A DNA stretch of 64,000 nucleotides from Hyphomicrobiales bacterium (GCA_900472675.1 UCJA01000018.1:1-64000), one strand, 5' to 3'. Shown: positions 55,676 through 64,000, counted from the stretch's first letter. Notes: generated from the sequence alone by a model not told the origin. Made by a program: numbers and translations.

Positions 55676-57004
55676 ATGAGCGATGCCTTTAATTCCAGCT
55701 GGTTTGCTGAAAAATTGAGCGATCGCTCAATTCGGGGAATAGCGTTGGAGACCAGCGCCTTAATCCGGGCCGGAGCGCTGCCGGTCGGCGCAAAGCTGCC
55801 TCCAATCCGCGATCTGGCATTCTCGCTCGGCGTGAGCCCCGCGACCATTTCCGAGGCCTGGAGCGAGCTTCGTCGCCAAAAGATCATCACCGGGCGCGGC
55901 CGTAACGGCACCTGGGTGAGTGGCGACAGCTTCGTTGCCAAGCCGGAGCGACTGGCCAGTGTCGGCCATTATGGTGCCGGCGTGCTGGACCTGACCATGG
56001 CCGTGCCCGACCGGACGCTGCTGCCGGGGCTCGAGAATGCACTGGTTCATGCGGTATCGACGGAGAAGCTGAACAGCTACGAGCGCATTCGCATCCTGCC
56101 GGAGCTTGAGGCAGAAGTTCGCAGGACCTGGCCCTACGAGGCGGAGGCATTTCTGGCGACGAACGGCGGATATAACGCGGTCTACACGCTGATCCATGCG
56201 CTTGTGCCGCCAGGAGCCGCCGTTGCCATCGAAGAGCCGACGGGCATGCGGCTTCTCGACATCCTGGAGGATCACGGCGCCAGGATCGTGCCTGTTGTCT
56301 GCGATTCCGACGGCCCCCTGCCCGCTTCCCTAAGGCAGGCAATGCTCAGCAAGCCGGTCGCCTTCATCTTCCAGCCAAGGCTGCACTCCGTGACTGGCCA
56401 GACCGTGGCAACCCGGCGGCTCGAAGAACTTGCCGAGGAACTGCGGGATACCGACGTGCTGATCATCGAGGATGACGGCCTTGCGGATATTTCCGACGCG
56501 CCACGCCAGTCGCTCGGGGGCGTGTTCCCGGAGCGGGTCATCCATATCCTGTCCTACTCGAAGACCCTGGGGCCGGATCTCCGCCTGGCGGTCCTTTCCA
56601 GCACGCGCTTGATCATCGAGCAGATCCAGTCCTACCGGAGTTTCAGCTCCGGCTGGACAAGTCGCATCCTGCAGGGGGCAGCCGCCTGGCTGTTGCGCGA
56701 CGAGGCGACGGCAGAAGGCCTGAAGGAGGCACGCCGGCTCTACCAGGCGCGCCGCGACAATCTCGTCAGGGCTTTGGCAGACCGTGACGTGATTGTGCCG
56801 TCAGGCGGTGGGCTATGTGCCTGGGTTCCCGTGGCATCGGAGCCATTCGCTCTCGTCACGCTTGCAGCGCGCGGCATTGCCGTCCACCCCGGCAAGAAAT
56901 TCGCTGTTCAGCCCACTCACCATCTGCGGGTGGCGACCAGCAACCTTACCGATCGATATGAAGAGGTTGCGGATGCGATCGCACTGGCAGCCTCGGGTGG
57001 TTAA
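55676..57004 (+). CDS. MocR/GntR family PLP-dependent transcriptional regulator
   Basis: A 442-residue fusion of a GntR winged helix (residues ~10-75, GAKLPPIRDLAFSLGVSPATISEAWSEL) and a fold-type I aminotransferase domain (residues ~95-440). The PLP-lysine is in ILSYSKTLGPDLRLAVL. The ATG at 55676 has GGTGA upstream; a longer frame from 55631 would include the operator and is not used. MocR proteins activate divergent genes and use PLP-bound substrate amino acids as signals. It is divergent from the amino-acid importer/amidohydrolase operon, so it probably senses the amino acid released there. Confidence 0.88.
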   Translation: MSDAFNSSWFAEKLSDRSIRGIALETSALIRAGALPVGAKLPPIRDLAFSLGVSPATISEAWSELRRQKIITGRGRNGTWVSGDSFVAKPERLASVGHYGAGVLDLTMAVPDRTLLPGLENALVHAVSTEKLNSYERIRILPELEAEVRRTWPYEAEAFLATNGGYNAVYTLIHALVPPGAAVAIEEPTGMRLLDILEDHGARIVPVVCDSDGPLPASLRQAMLSKPVAFIFQPRLHSVTGQTVATRRLEELAEELRDTDVLIIEDDGLADISDAPRQSLGGVFPERVIHILSYSKTLGPDLRLAVLSSTRLIIEQIQSYRSFSSGWTSRILQGAAAWLLRDEATAEGLKEARRLYQARRDNLVRALADRDVIVPSGGGLCAWVPVASEPFALVTLAARGIAVHPGKKFAVQPTHHLRVATSNLTDRYEEVADAIALAASGG

Positions 57005-57074
57005 GCACCCAACGCGCGGATACTGTGTGCGGCACTGCCGTCGATCTGACCGCCGTCTCTGGCAGGAGCGCTTC

Positions 57075-57929
57075 CTAGGCCATGCCACGCCACGGAACCA
57101 GCTTCTTTTCCAGCCAGCGCATGGCAAATTCGAAGACCACCGCGAAGAAGCCGATCACAAAAATGCCCATCAACACGATGTCGGTGCGCAGGAAGTTCGA
57201 AGCGTTGAGGACCATCTGGCCGACGCCTGTCGAGGCCGCCACCATTTCGGCGGCAACCAGCGTCGTCCAGCCGACACCCATGCCGATCCTTAAACCGACC
57301 AGAATGTCGGGAAGCGCTGCCGGCAGGATCACGAAGCTCAGCAGTTGCAGGCGGCTGGCGCCCAGTGCACGCGCAGCATTGATCTGGTCGGACGAGGCGG
57401 CCAGCACGCCGGCGCGCGCGGCCAGCGCCACCGGTGCGAAACAGGCGAGGAAGATCAGCAAAACCTTTGAGGTCTCGCCGATACCGAACCAGATGATCAC
57501 CAGCGGCAGATAGGCGAGCGGTGGCAGCGGCCGGTAAAATTCGATGAAGGGGTCGAACATGGCACGGATAGCCGGGCTGATGCCCATGGCGAGGCCGACG
57601 GGAATGCCGATCAGTGCCGCGAGCAGAAAGGCGAAAACGACCCGGAACAGGCTCATCGCCACATGTTCCGTTAGCGGCGCCCCGTCAATTCGTCCATCGA
57701 TCGCATCGGAAAACGCCTTAAGCACCGTCTCCGGCTTCGGCAGGAACAGCGGCTTGACCAGGCCGAGATGGGTGACGACCAACCAGACGGCCAGCATGAA
57801 GGCCACCATCAGCAGGCTGATCAGGCCGATCTGCAGGCCGCTGAGCGGCCTCCTGCGACGGATTTTCTTGGCCTGTCTGCGGGCCGGGATGGCTGCCGTT
57901 ACCGGATGACTTTTCGAGAAATTGTTCAT
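57075..57929 (-). CDS. tauC: taurine/sulfonate ABC transporter permease
   Basis: A 284-residue permease of the nitrate/sulfonate/taurine family (BPD_transp_1). Six hydrophobic helices include LQIGLISLLMVAFMLAVWLVV and VVFAFLLAALIGIPVGLAMG. The EAA loop reads QINAARALGASRLQLLSFVI, followed by LPAALPDILVGLRIGMGVGW. The basic N-terminal tail (RRQAKKIRRRR) is usual. It overlaps the tauB stop by four bases (57926-57929). Assignment to taurine rests on the neighbouring aminotransferase and TauR. Confidence 0.87.
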   Translation of the reverse strand: MNNFSKSHPVTAAIPARRQAKKIRRRRPLSGLQIGLISLLMVAFMLAVWLVVTHLGLVKPLFLPKPETVLKAFSDAIDGRIDGAPLTEHVAMSLFRVVFAFLLAALIGIPVGLAMGISPAIRAMFDPFIEFYRPLPPLAYLPLVIIWFGIGETSKVLLIFLACFAPVALAARAGVLAASSDQINAARALGASRLQLLSFVILPAALPDILVGLRIGMGVGWTTLVAAEMVAASTGVGQMVLNASNFLRTDIVLMGIFVIGFFAVVFEFAMRWLEKKLVPWRGMA

Positions 57930-58717
57930 GCTGCGGCATCCCGTGTCATCCCGTCTCCCTGGTGGATGGCGGCAAGCACTTCCTCGCGAACGGCGATGAA
58001 GTCCGGCGAGGATTTCAACGCCCGCGCATTGCCGCTTTCGAGGAACCGCCTGCTGAACTCCAGCGGCATGATCCTGGCTATTCGGCCGGGTCTCGGCGTC
58101 ATGATGATCAGCCTGGTGGCAAGGAAAATGGCCTCCTCGACGTCATGGGTGATGAAGAAGGCCATCTTACTGGTCTTTGCCCAGACGCCGAGGATCAGCT
58201 CCTGCACCTGCTCGCGGGTAAAGGCGTCCAGCGCGCCAAGCGGCTCGTCCATCAAAAGCATGCGCGGATCGGCTGCCAGTGCGCGGGCAATTCCGACGCG
58301 TTGCTGCATGCCGCCCGAAAGTTCGTAGATCTTCTTGTCGGCAGAACCGTCGAGCCTGACGAGATCGAGCATGTGGCGGGCACGCTGGAGACGCTCCGCT
58401 TTTGGCATGCCCTGCATGCGCAAGCCAAACGCCACGTTCTCGACGACGGACAACCAAGGCATCAGTGCGTGGCGCTGGAATACCACGCCGCGATCGGGGC
58501 CTGGTCCGCTCACCGGTTTCCCATCGATTAAGATCGTGCCGTCGGTCACCGGCTGGAAACCGGCGATGCAGGAAAGAAGCGTGGTCTTGCCGCAGCCGGA
58601 GGCACCGAGCGCCACGACAAATTCTCCTGGTCCGATATCGAGATCGATACGCGACAGGGCGACCGTGCCGCCTTCGCCTTCTCCGTAGTGGACGCTTACA
58701 TTGCGGATTTGAAGCAT
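57926..58717 (-). CDS. tauB: taurine/sulfonate ABC transporter ATP-binding protein
   Basis: A 263-residue ATPase of the nitrate/sulfonate/taurine type. Walker A is GASGCGKTTLL, the signature LSGGMQQRVGIARALA, Walker B LLMDEPLGALDA and the switch FFITHDVEEAIFLA. I use the ATG at 58717, which has GGAG upstream; the frame stays open further but overlaps the tauA reading frame. It lies 65 bases after tauA and overlaps tauC, forming a tauABC operon transcribed on the minus strand. Confidence 0.9.
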   Translation of the reverse strand: MLQIRNVSVHYGEGEGGTVALSRIDLDIGPGEFVVALGASGCGKTTLLSCIAGFQPVTDGTILIDGKPVSGPGPDRGVVFQRHALMPWLSVVENVAFGLRMQGMPKAERLQRARHMLDLVRLDGSADKKIYELSGGMQQRVGIARALAADPRMLLMDEPLGALDAFTREQVQELILGVWAKTSKMAFFITHDVEEAIFLATRLIIMTPRPGRIARIMPLEFSRRFLESGNARALKSSPDFIAVREEVLAAIHQGDGMTRDAAA

Positions 58718-58782
58718 CGGGATCACTCCGTCAGAAGCTGTACCGGACCGAAATCCTCGGCCCGGCCTTTCGGAAACGTCGC

Positions 58783-59790
58783 TTACTTGGCGGCTGACTT
58801 CACATATTTGTCGGTCACGAAGGCCGCATAGTCGGGAGCGAGATCGGTGACACGGCCCTGTTCCTTGAGGAACTCGGAGGTCGATTGCAGAGCCTTGGCG
58901 GCACCGCCGCCCAGCCAGGCCGCCGACGCCTGTTCCTCGAGTGGCGGGAATTTGTAGGCGGCCATGCCGGCCGGAACGTCGGCGGCGTTCGCGCCGGTCC
59001 ATTTGACGACAGCACGAACCTCGGTGGAGTCCGGCGTCCAGGCGGCCTTGTTCTTGGCATAGTCCGCGTCGGAGGCGGCCAGGAGCTTGACGAAGGTCGT
59101 CATGAACTCGGCATTGGCGTCGGCAAACTCGTCGGTGACGACGATCCCGTCAAAGGTCGCCTTGCCCTTGGCGGCGAAATCGCCCGCACTGGCAATGACG
59201 GTGCCGCTTTTTCTGGCGACATCGAGAACCGGTGCCCAGATAAATGTCGCATCGATGTCACCGCGTTCCCACGCGGCGGCGATTTCCGGCGGCCGCATGT
59301 TGAGCAGCTTGACGTCCTTGGACGAAAGGCCGGCTTCTGAAAGCGCATACATCAGTTGATAATGCGAGGTCGATACGAACGGCACGGCAACCGTCTTGCC
59401 CTTGAGGTCGGCGATCGTCTTGATGTTGCTGCCGTTGCGGACAACCAGCTGCTCGGCATTGGCGATATCGTCGAGGATCCAGAACAGCTTGATCGGCAGG
59501 CCCTGGGAAGCTGCCGCCGCAACCGGCGAGGATCCAGCTTCGCCCATATTGACATCGCCGGACGACATGGCGCGGATGACGTCGCCACCGCCACCGAATT
59601 TCACCCATTTGATCTTGTAGCCGGTTTCGGCCTCGAGCTTGCCGGATTCCATCAGCACGCGGATGGGTGTCATCATGTCCTGATAGGCGAATGTCAGGCT
59701 TTTGTCCGCCGCCGAGGCGGTAACGGATGCGCCGAACACCATGCTGCAGGCCATGGCCACGGATGCGAATGCTTTGCTCAGGCGCTTCAT
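58783..59790 (-). CDS. tauA: taurine/sulfonate ABC transporter substrate-binding protein
   Basis: A 335-residue periplasmic binding protein of the NMT1/THI5-TauA group. The signal peptide covers residues 1-28 (ending near VTASAA). The ligand domain has TFAYQDMMTPIRVLMESG, DVNMGEAGSSPVAAAASQ and ADLKGKTVAVPFVSTSHY, the last being the TauA-type FVSTxHY pocket. AGGAG precedes the ATG at 59790. It heads the tauABC operon and is divergent from the TauE/SafE exporter gene. Confidence 0.9.
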   Translation of the reverse strand: MKRLSKAFASVAMACSMVFGASVTASAADKSLTFAYQDMMTPIRVLMESGKLEAETGYKIKWVKFGGGGDVIRAMSSGDVNMGEAGSSPVAAAASQGLPIKLFWILDDIANAEQLVVRNGSNIKTIADLKGKTVAVPFVSTSHYQLMYALSEAGLSSKDVKLLNMRPPEIAAAWERGDIDATFIWAPVLDVARKSGTVIASAGDFAAKGKATFDGIVVTDEFADANAEFMTTFVKLLAASDADYAKNKAAWTPDSTEVRAVVKWTGANAADVPAGMAAYKFPPLEEQASAAWLGGGAAKALQSTSEFLKEQGRVTDLAPDYAAFVTDKYVKSAAK

Positions 59791-60007
59791 GAACTTCACT
59801 CCTAAAAGAGGACCGGAAACTACCCGCATTAAGCGTGAAGCAATTGCCATGCCGAAAGAGCCAGTTGCGGCGATTCGCCAGTCATCTGGCCCTGTTCACT
59901 CACACTGGCCCCATCGTTGACGCCGTCTGGCTCTCACCGGCATTGCCCCGTTTGCCTAGACCGGTCCGCAGATGTGGCTCGGTAGCCACTCTGGCTTTGG
60001 AGGGAGA

Positions 60008-60751
60008 ATGGAGGCGCTGGCAATTGCGATCGTGACGATCGGCGCGGGCGGATTTCGCGGCGTGACCGGCTTCGGTTACGCGATGGTCGCCTCGCTTGGC
60101 ATTTCGGGGGCGATGATGCTGCCGGCCGTAAGCGTGCCATTCATCCTGTTCAACGATTTGCTTCTGACAGGCTTCACATTGCTCAATCGCAAGCATGGCG
60201 CGATTGACTGGGTTGCGGGCCGTATTCTTCTTCTCTCGGGTCTCTGCGGCGCCATCTGCGGCGGATTGCTGGCAGCACGGCTCGACGGAGATATCGCCCG
60301 GATGATGGTCGCGATCATCGTCGCGCTTACGGCCTGCGTGGCCATGATCCGCAATCCACCCAGTTGGCTGGCCGGGCGATCCTTCGGCATGCTGATAGGG
60401 TTTACCGTCGGGCTGCTCTTATCTGCCTTTGCCGTCGGCGGGCCGCTGGCGGCCGCATGGTTACTGGCCGGCGGAACGCAGCGGCCATATGTTCGCGGCA
60501 CACTGGCGGTCTTTTTCGGTGTCGTCGATCTCGCCAGCCTCGTCAGCCGTTTTTTCCTCGGCACGATTGATCTGCAGCTCATGCAACTGCTTGCTTTCTA
60601 TTTCCCGCTGACGCTCGCCGGTTTTGGTGTCGGCTTTTTCCTGTCACGCCGAATGTCACCGGAGCTTTGGCACAGACTATCGTCCAGCGGCCTGGTTCTG
60701 ATCGCCGCCATCGGCCTTGTCCAAGCCATCGGATCATTCCTCGCCGTCTGA
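60008..60751 (+). CDS. TauE/SafE family (TSUP) exporter, predicted isethionate/sulfonate exporter
   Basis: A 247-residue integral membrane protein of the TauE/SafE (4-toluene sulfonate uptake permease-like) family with about eight hydrophobic helices. It has GAGGFRGVTGFGYAMVASL at the N-terminus and the repeat RLDGDIARMMVAIIVALTAC. GGAGG precedes the ATG at 60008. The family exports sulfite, sulfolactate, isethionate or similar anions. Placed with tauABC and the SDR it matches the IsfE role, export of isethionate formed during taurine nitrogen use. The promoter region between it and tauA (59791-60007) is divergent. Confidence 0.8.
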   Translation: MEALAIAIVTIGAGGFRGVTGFGYAMVASLGISGAMMLPAVSVPFILFNDLLLTGFTLLNRKHGAIDWVAGRILLLSGLCGAICGGLLAARLDGDIARMMVAIIVALTACVAMIRNPPSWLAGRSFGMLIGFTVGLLLSAFAVGGPLAAAWLLAGGTQRPYVRGTLAVFFGVVDLASLVSRFFLGTIDLQLMQLLAFYFPLTLAGFGVGFFLSRRMSPELWHRLSSSGLVLIAAIGLVQAIGSFLAV

Positions 60752-60777
60752 TTTCTGATCCTCGAAAGGAACCTATC

Positions 60778-61539
60778 ATGTCGAAAACCGCCCTCATTAC
60801 CGGCGCCACCGCGGGCTTCGGCGAGGCCATCGCCCGGCGTTTCGTTGCCGAAGGCTGGAACGTCATCGTCACCGGCCGGCGAAAAGATCGTCTCGATCAG
60901 CTGGTCCTTGAACTGGGAGGACAGGCACGCGCCATCGGTATCTGTTTTGACATCCGGGATGAGGCAGCGACGCGCGCGGCACTTGCGTCGTTGCCCTTGG
61001 AGTTCCAGGCTATCGATGCCCTGATCAACAATGCCGGCCTGGCGCTCGGCACCGGAATGGCCGACACATGCGATCTTGCCGAATGGAAAACGATGATCGA
61101 CACCAATATCACCGGTCTCGTCACCATGACCCGGCTTCTGCTGGAAAGGCTGGTCGCGCGCCGCGGGCTTGTGGTCAATCTGGCGTCGATCGCGGCGAAC
61201 TGGCCCTATCCCGGCGGCAACGTCTATGGTGCCAGCAAGGCCTTCGTGCGCCAGTTCTCGCTGGGCCTGCGTAGCGACCTTTCGAGCAAGGGCGTACGCG
61301 TGACGTCGATCGAGCCGGGGCTGTCGGAAAGTGAGTTTACCCTGGTGCGCACCGGCGGCGATCAGGCGTCCTACGACCGACTGTATCAGGGCGCCAATCC
61401 GCTGCAGCCGGAGGACATCGCCGAAACCATTTACTGGGTCTCCAGCCTGCCGGCGCATGTCAACATCAACAGCCTCGAAATCATGCCGGTCAGCCAGTCC
61501 TGGGCGCCGTTCCAGGTTCATCGCGAACAGACGGCCTGA
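60778..61539 (+). CDS. SDR oxidoreductase, predicted sulfoacetaldehyde reductase (IsfD-like)
   Basis: A 253-residue classical SDR. TGATAGFGEAIARRFVAEGW, NNAGLALGTG, serine in VVNLASIAAN and YGASKAFVRQF are present, and VTGRRKDRL is the NADPH-type second strand of YdfG-like reductases. GAAAGGAA precedes the ATG at 60778. It lies 26 bases after the TauE/SafE-type gene and is co-transcribed with it. In taurine-nitrogen users, an SDR of this type (IsfD) reduces sulfoacetaldehyde to isethionate, which IsfE exports. The assignment is by context and family; serine/3-hydroxy-acid dehydrogenase activity is the alternative. Confidence 0.72.
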   Translation: MSKTALITGATAGFGEAIARRFVAEGWNVIVTGRRKDRLDQLVLELGGQARAIGICFDIRDEAATRAALASLPLEFQAIDALINNAGLALGTGMADTCDLAEWKTMIDTNITGLVTMTRLLLERLVARRGLVVNLASIAANWPYPGGNVYGASKAFVRQFSLGLRSDLSSKGVRVTSIEPGLSESEFTLVRTGGDQASYDRLYQGANPLQPEDIAETIYWVSSLPAHVNINSLEIMPVSQSWAPFQVHREQTA

Positions 61540-61550
61540 TCAGCCAACGA

Positions 61551-61583
61551 ACAAGGGCCCAGCCGATCATGGCGAGCCCTTGT
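61551..61583. terminator. bidirectional hairpin between the SDR and tpa
   Basis: Arms ACAAGGGC (61551-61558) and GCCCTTGT (61576-61583) form an 8-base perfect stem in the 69-base gap between the convergent SDR and aminotransferase genes. No long T-tract follows on either side, so termination may need Rho. Confidence 0.5.
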
Positions 61584-61608
61584 CTGGAACGGAAGCCGCG
61601 CGCAGCTG

Positions 61609-62991
61609 TCAGCCGAACACCTTTGTCAGCGCCCGATCGACAGTGGATGTGATCGCATCGATATCGGCGGCCGTCGCGATCAAGGCCGGGCTGAAGCACA
61701 GCGTGTTGTTCAAGCCTGGCAGCGACCTATTGGTCGCGCCGATAATGACGCCATCGCTCATGCAGGCACCGATGACTGCCTGAACCTGTTTTTCCTCGAC
61801 GGGTGTCTTCGACTGCCGGTCGCTGACCAGTTCCGCACCGCAGAAAAGACCCAGACCCCGGACATCGCCGATTACCGCGTGGCGTTCTTGCAGCTCCCGC
61901 AGGTTGGCACGCATGCGTTCACCCATGCGGGTGGTGTTTTCCAACAGATCTTCCTCTTCGATGATGCGCATGTTTTCCAGCGCAGCAACCGGGCCGGCAA
62001 CACAGCCGCCAAACGTCGAGATGTCGCGGAAATAGGACATCGGGTCCGATGGGTCGTCCTTGAAGAGGTCGAAAACCTTTTCATGGGTGACGGTGCAGGA
62101 AATCGCCGCATAACCGGAGGCGACGCCTTTTGCCATGGTCACGAAATCAGGTTCGATGCCGAAATGCTGGTAACCGAACCATTTCCCGGTGCGGCCGATA
62201 CCGCAGACAACCTCGTCAATATGGAGGAGAATGTCATATTTCCGGCAGATTTCCTGGACCCGGGGCCAATAGCCGTCGGGTGGAACGATGACGCCGCCGC
62301 CGGCGGTGACGGGTTCGAGGCAGAGTGCGCCGATCGTCTGCGGCCCCTCCCGCAGGATGACCTCTTCGATGGCGTCGGCGGCACGCTCGCCGTAATTGTC
62401 GATGTCACCATACTGGCTGCGGTATTCGAGGCAATGCGGCACCTCGACGAAACCCTCGGGCAGCGGTCCGTACTGTTCGCGCCGTTCCGGCTGGCCGGCG
62501 GCCGCCAGTGTGCCGAGCGTGGTGCCGTGGTAATCGCGTTCGCGGTAGAGGATCTTGTATTTCTGGCCGCCATGATGACGATGCGAAATCTGCCGCACCA
62601 TCTTGAAGACCTTCTCATTGGCCTCCGACCCTGAATTCGAATAATAGACGCGGCTCATGCCCGGCATCTTTTCGATCAGCTTTTGCGCAAAAAGCGCACC
62701 GGCGACCGAGCCGGCGGAATTGGCGAAATAGTTGAGCTTGACGAGCTGATCGCGGACCGCGTCGGCAATGCTTTCCCGCCCAAAGCCGACATTGACTGTC
62801 CACACGCCGCCGGAAAGCGCATCCAAATATTCACGTCCGGTCGCATCCCAGACCCGCATGCCGCGTCCCTCGACGAAAATGCGCGGATCGGCCGTCTCGA
62901 AGGTCTTGTGCTGGGTCAAATGGTGCCAGACATGGGCGCGGTCGGCTTCGATCACGGCCTGGATATCGTTGGGCAATATCGCCGAATTCAT
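61609..62991 (-). CDS. tpa: taurine-pyruvate aminotransferase (class III aminotransferase)
   Basis: A 460-residue class III PLP aminotransferase. LSGGVWTVNVGFGRESIADA, the GSEANEKVFKMVRQ helix, RDYHGTTLGTLAAAG, DEVVCGIGRTGKWFGYQ with the cofactor-binding Asp, and the Schiff-base lysine in VTMAKGVASGY are all present. Similarity to Tpa of taurine-degrading proteobacteria and the tauABC and TauR neighbours support transfer of the taurine amino group to pyruvate, giving sulfoacetaldehyde and alanine. The ATG at 62991 has AAGGAG upstream; a longer frame exists but is unsupported. It is transcribed away from the TauR gene, and a TauR-type control is likely. Confidence 0.85.
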   Translation of the reverse strand: MNSAILPNDIQAVIEADRAHVWHHLTQHKTFETADPRIFVEGRGMRVWDATGREYLDALSGGVWTVNVGFGRESIADAVRDQLVKLNYFANSAGSVAGALFAQKLIEKMPGMSRVYYSNSGSEANEKVFKMVRQISHRHHGGQKYKILYRERDYHGTTLGTLAAAGQPERREQYGPLPEGFVEVPHCLEYRSQYGDIDNYGERAADAIEEVILREGPQTIGALCLEPVTAGGGVIVPPDGYWPRVQEICRKYDILLHIDEVVCGIGRTGKWFGYQHFGIEPDFVTMAKGVASGYAAISCTVTHEKVFDLFKDDPSDPMSYFRDISTFGGCVAGPVAALENMRIIEEEDLLENTTRMGERMRANLRELQERHAVIGDVRGLGLFCGAELVSDRQSKTPVEEKQVQAVIGACMSDGVIIGATNRSLPGLNNTLCFSPALIATAADIDAITSTVDRALTKVFG

Positions 62992-63011
62992 GGGGCATCT
63001 CCTTGAACGTG

Positions 63012-63080
63012 GAATGTCCGCATAGCACGGCACCGCAGCCTCGTGATGGCGCAACCCGCTCTGGCACCATCGAATGTCCG
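63012..63080. promoter_or_regulatory. GAATGTCCG direct repeats upstream of tpa
   Basis: Two copies of GAATGTCCG at 63012-63020 and 63072-63080, 60 bases apart (about six turns), in the 105-base gap between tpa and the TauR gene. They could be a MocR/TauR binding site, as such regulators bind repeated half-sites. Weak evidence. Confidence 0.3.
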
Positions 63081-63096
63081 TTCTGGACCCACGGCG

Positions 63097-64000
63097 TCAG
63101 GGAGCGCTCAAGGTCGGATGGAGGGAGGCGACCGCTCGACGTGGCACGGATGACGCGACGTTTGGTCGGGACGGCTCGACGAATGGCGCCAGGCGCGACA
63201 GACCCGCCTCGATGCGGTCTGCCGCAATCGAACCGAAGCCGAGCCGGAAGAGGCGGCGGCCGTGCGCCGGGTCGCTGAAGAAGATGTCGCCCGCTTCGAC
63301 CAGGACGCCCGCCTGCCGGGCTGCCTCCATCATGCGGCGGACGTCAAAACCCTTCGGTCCCTCGATCCAGAAGCTCGTCGCTCCCTCGCCGCGCGTCACC
63401 GTGCAGGATGGCAACAGATGCGGAAGGCATTCGGAGATGATCCGCGCCCTTTCCAGCATCACGGTTCCGGTGCGGTTGAGGTGCTGGCGGTAGTGACCGA
63501 GCGCGATGAAGTTTGCGAGCGCACGCTGGTTGTTGGTGGGCGGGTGGCGCAGCATCAGGCGGCGCAGCACGCGCAGCTCGTCAATGACCGGGCGCGGCGC
63601 AACGATGTAGCCCACCCGCAATCCCGGCGCGAGCACCTTGGAAAAGCTGCCGACATAGATGACCCGACCATCGCTATCCAGGCTCTTGAGCGAAGGGATG
63701 TCACCATCGCTTTCGATCGAAAGATCGGCCTCGTAATCGTCTTCGACAATCAGGACATCATCGACACGTGCCGCCTGCAGCAACATTTTGCGGCGTTCGA
63801 GCGGCATCACCGACGTCGTCGGGCATTGGTGGCTGACGGTCAGGAAGGCGACGTTGCTGCGCGCAAAATCCGCATCCGGAATCACGCCCTGGCGGTCGAG
63901 GTTAAGGCAGACGATGTTCGATGTCGCCAGGCTGACCATGTTGCGCACATCCGGGTAACCAGGATCCTCGATGCCGGCCGCAGTGCGGCGGCTGACCAGC
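63097..64000 (-). CDS. tauR: MocR-family regulator TauR, partial (truncated by window end)
   Basis: The C-terminal 300 residues of a MocR-type regulator. The fragment is open to the window edge, where EDPGYPDVRNMVS opens the aminotransferase-like domain. The PLP-lysine region is YVGSFSKVLAPGLRVGYIVAP, and NNQRALANFIALGHYRQHLNR follows. The N-terminal GntR winged helix lies beyond position 64000 and is not seen. In related bacteria a MocR regulator of this kind, TauR, activates tpa and tauABC when taurine is present. It is 105 bases upstream of tpa on the same strand. Confidence 0.8.
   Translation of the reverse strand, partial: LVSRRTAAGIEDPGYPDVRNMVSLATSNIVCLNLDRQGVIPDADFARSNVAFLTVSHQCPTTSVMPLERRKMLLQAARVDDVLIVEDDYEADLSIESDGDIPSLKSLDSDGRVIYVGSFSKVLAPGLRVGYIVAPRPVIDELRVLRRLMLRHPPTNNQRALANFIALGHYRQHLNRTGTVMLERARIISECLPHLLPSCTVTRGEGATSFWIEGPKGFDVRRMMEAARQAGVLVEAGDIFFSDPAHGRRLFRLGFGSIAADRIEAGLSRLAPFVEPSRPNVASSVPRRAVASLHPTLSAP

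Noticed and set aside
1..64000. CRISPR arrays, intact insertion sequences or prophage
   Set aside because: No regularly spaced identical repeats, no transposase with catalytic motifs and no structural phage genes were seen; the fibre-like proteins at the left end have signal peptides and no phage neighbours.

Overview
The window looks like part of a large repABC plasmid (or chromid) of an alphaproteobacterium of the Rhizobiaceae (Rhizobium/Agrobacterium/Neorhizobium type). The support is a complete repA-repB-repC operon with a counter-transcribed RNA and two identical parS-like sites (37.9-41.5 kb), a DUF1612/RHE_PE00001-family gene of the kind found on Rhizobium plasmids, high GC, and many ABC importers and LysR/LacI/TetR/MocR regulators. 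No rRNA, intact tRNA, CRISPR array or intact insertion sequence was found.

Layout. (1) 0-2.65 kb: a minus-strand series of secreted proteins, two tandem paralogues with a phage-fibre-like C-terminal domain, a tiny YD-repeat protein and a small hypothetical. (2) 3.1-5.4 kb: an AbiE-type (type IV) toxin-antitoxin pair with two operator palindromes, flanked on each side by a degenerate tRNA-T-arm-like sequence. (3) 5.4-33.8 kb: an accessory region of regulator-plus-enzyme cassettes. It has five SDR oxidoreductases, three MDR/quinone-oxidoreductase-type enzymes, five alpha/beta hydrolases or related esterases, a VOC protein, a tautomerase, NTF2 and DUF1330 proteins, an MFS exporter, a molybdopterin oxidoreductase with its cytochrome b, and an ECF sigma/NrsF pair. 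Most cassettes have a divergent or adjacent LysR, TetR, AraC or HxlR gene, and several regulators have visible shared palindromic operators. (4) 33.8-34.6 kb: a breakpoint with truncated genes. (5) 34.6-41.6 kb: plasmid maintenance, with a DUF1612 protein, VapBC, a tyrosine recombinase translationally coupled to vapC, and repABC.

(6) 42.2-50.1 kb: a LacI-controlled operon of an ABC sugar importer (binding protein, two permeases, ATPase), a GH63/MGH1-like hydrolase and a MOFRL-type glycerate 2-kinase. This combination predicts uptake and breakdown of glucosylglycerate or mannosylglycerate, with the glycerate entering glycolysis as 2-phosphoglycerate. (7) 50.3-57.0 kb: a small WGR protein, then a minus-strand operon of a polar-amino-acid ABC importer, an M20 amidohydrolase and a cytoplasmic PBP2-like protein, divergent from a MocR regulator. 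(8) 57.1-64.0 kb: a taurine cluster of TauABC importer, TauE/SafE-type exporter, an SDR resembling sulfoacetaldehyde reductase, taurine-pyruvate aminotransferase and the start-truncated MocR regulator TauR. No sulfoacetaldehyde acetyltransferase (Xsc) is visible here, so the arrangement fits taurine use as a nitrogen source with excretion of isethionate.

The most distinctive signals are the six-copy TGGAG-N6-CTCCA operator family around a TetR gene at 30.2-31.7 kb, the predicted glycosylglycerate operon, the taurine-to-isethionate cluster, and the secreted fibre-like/YD-repeat series at the left end.
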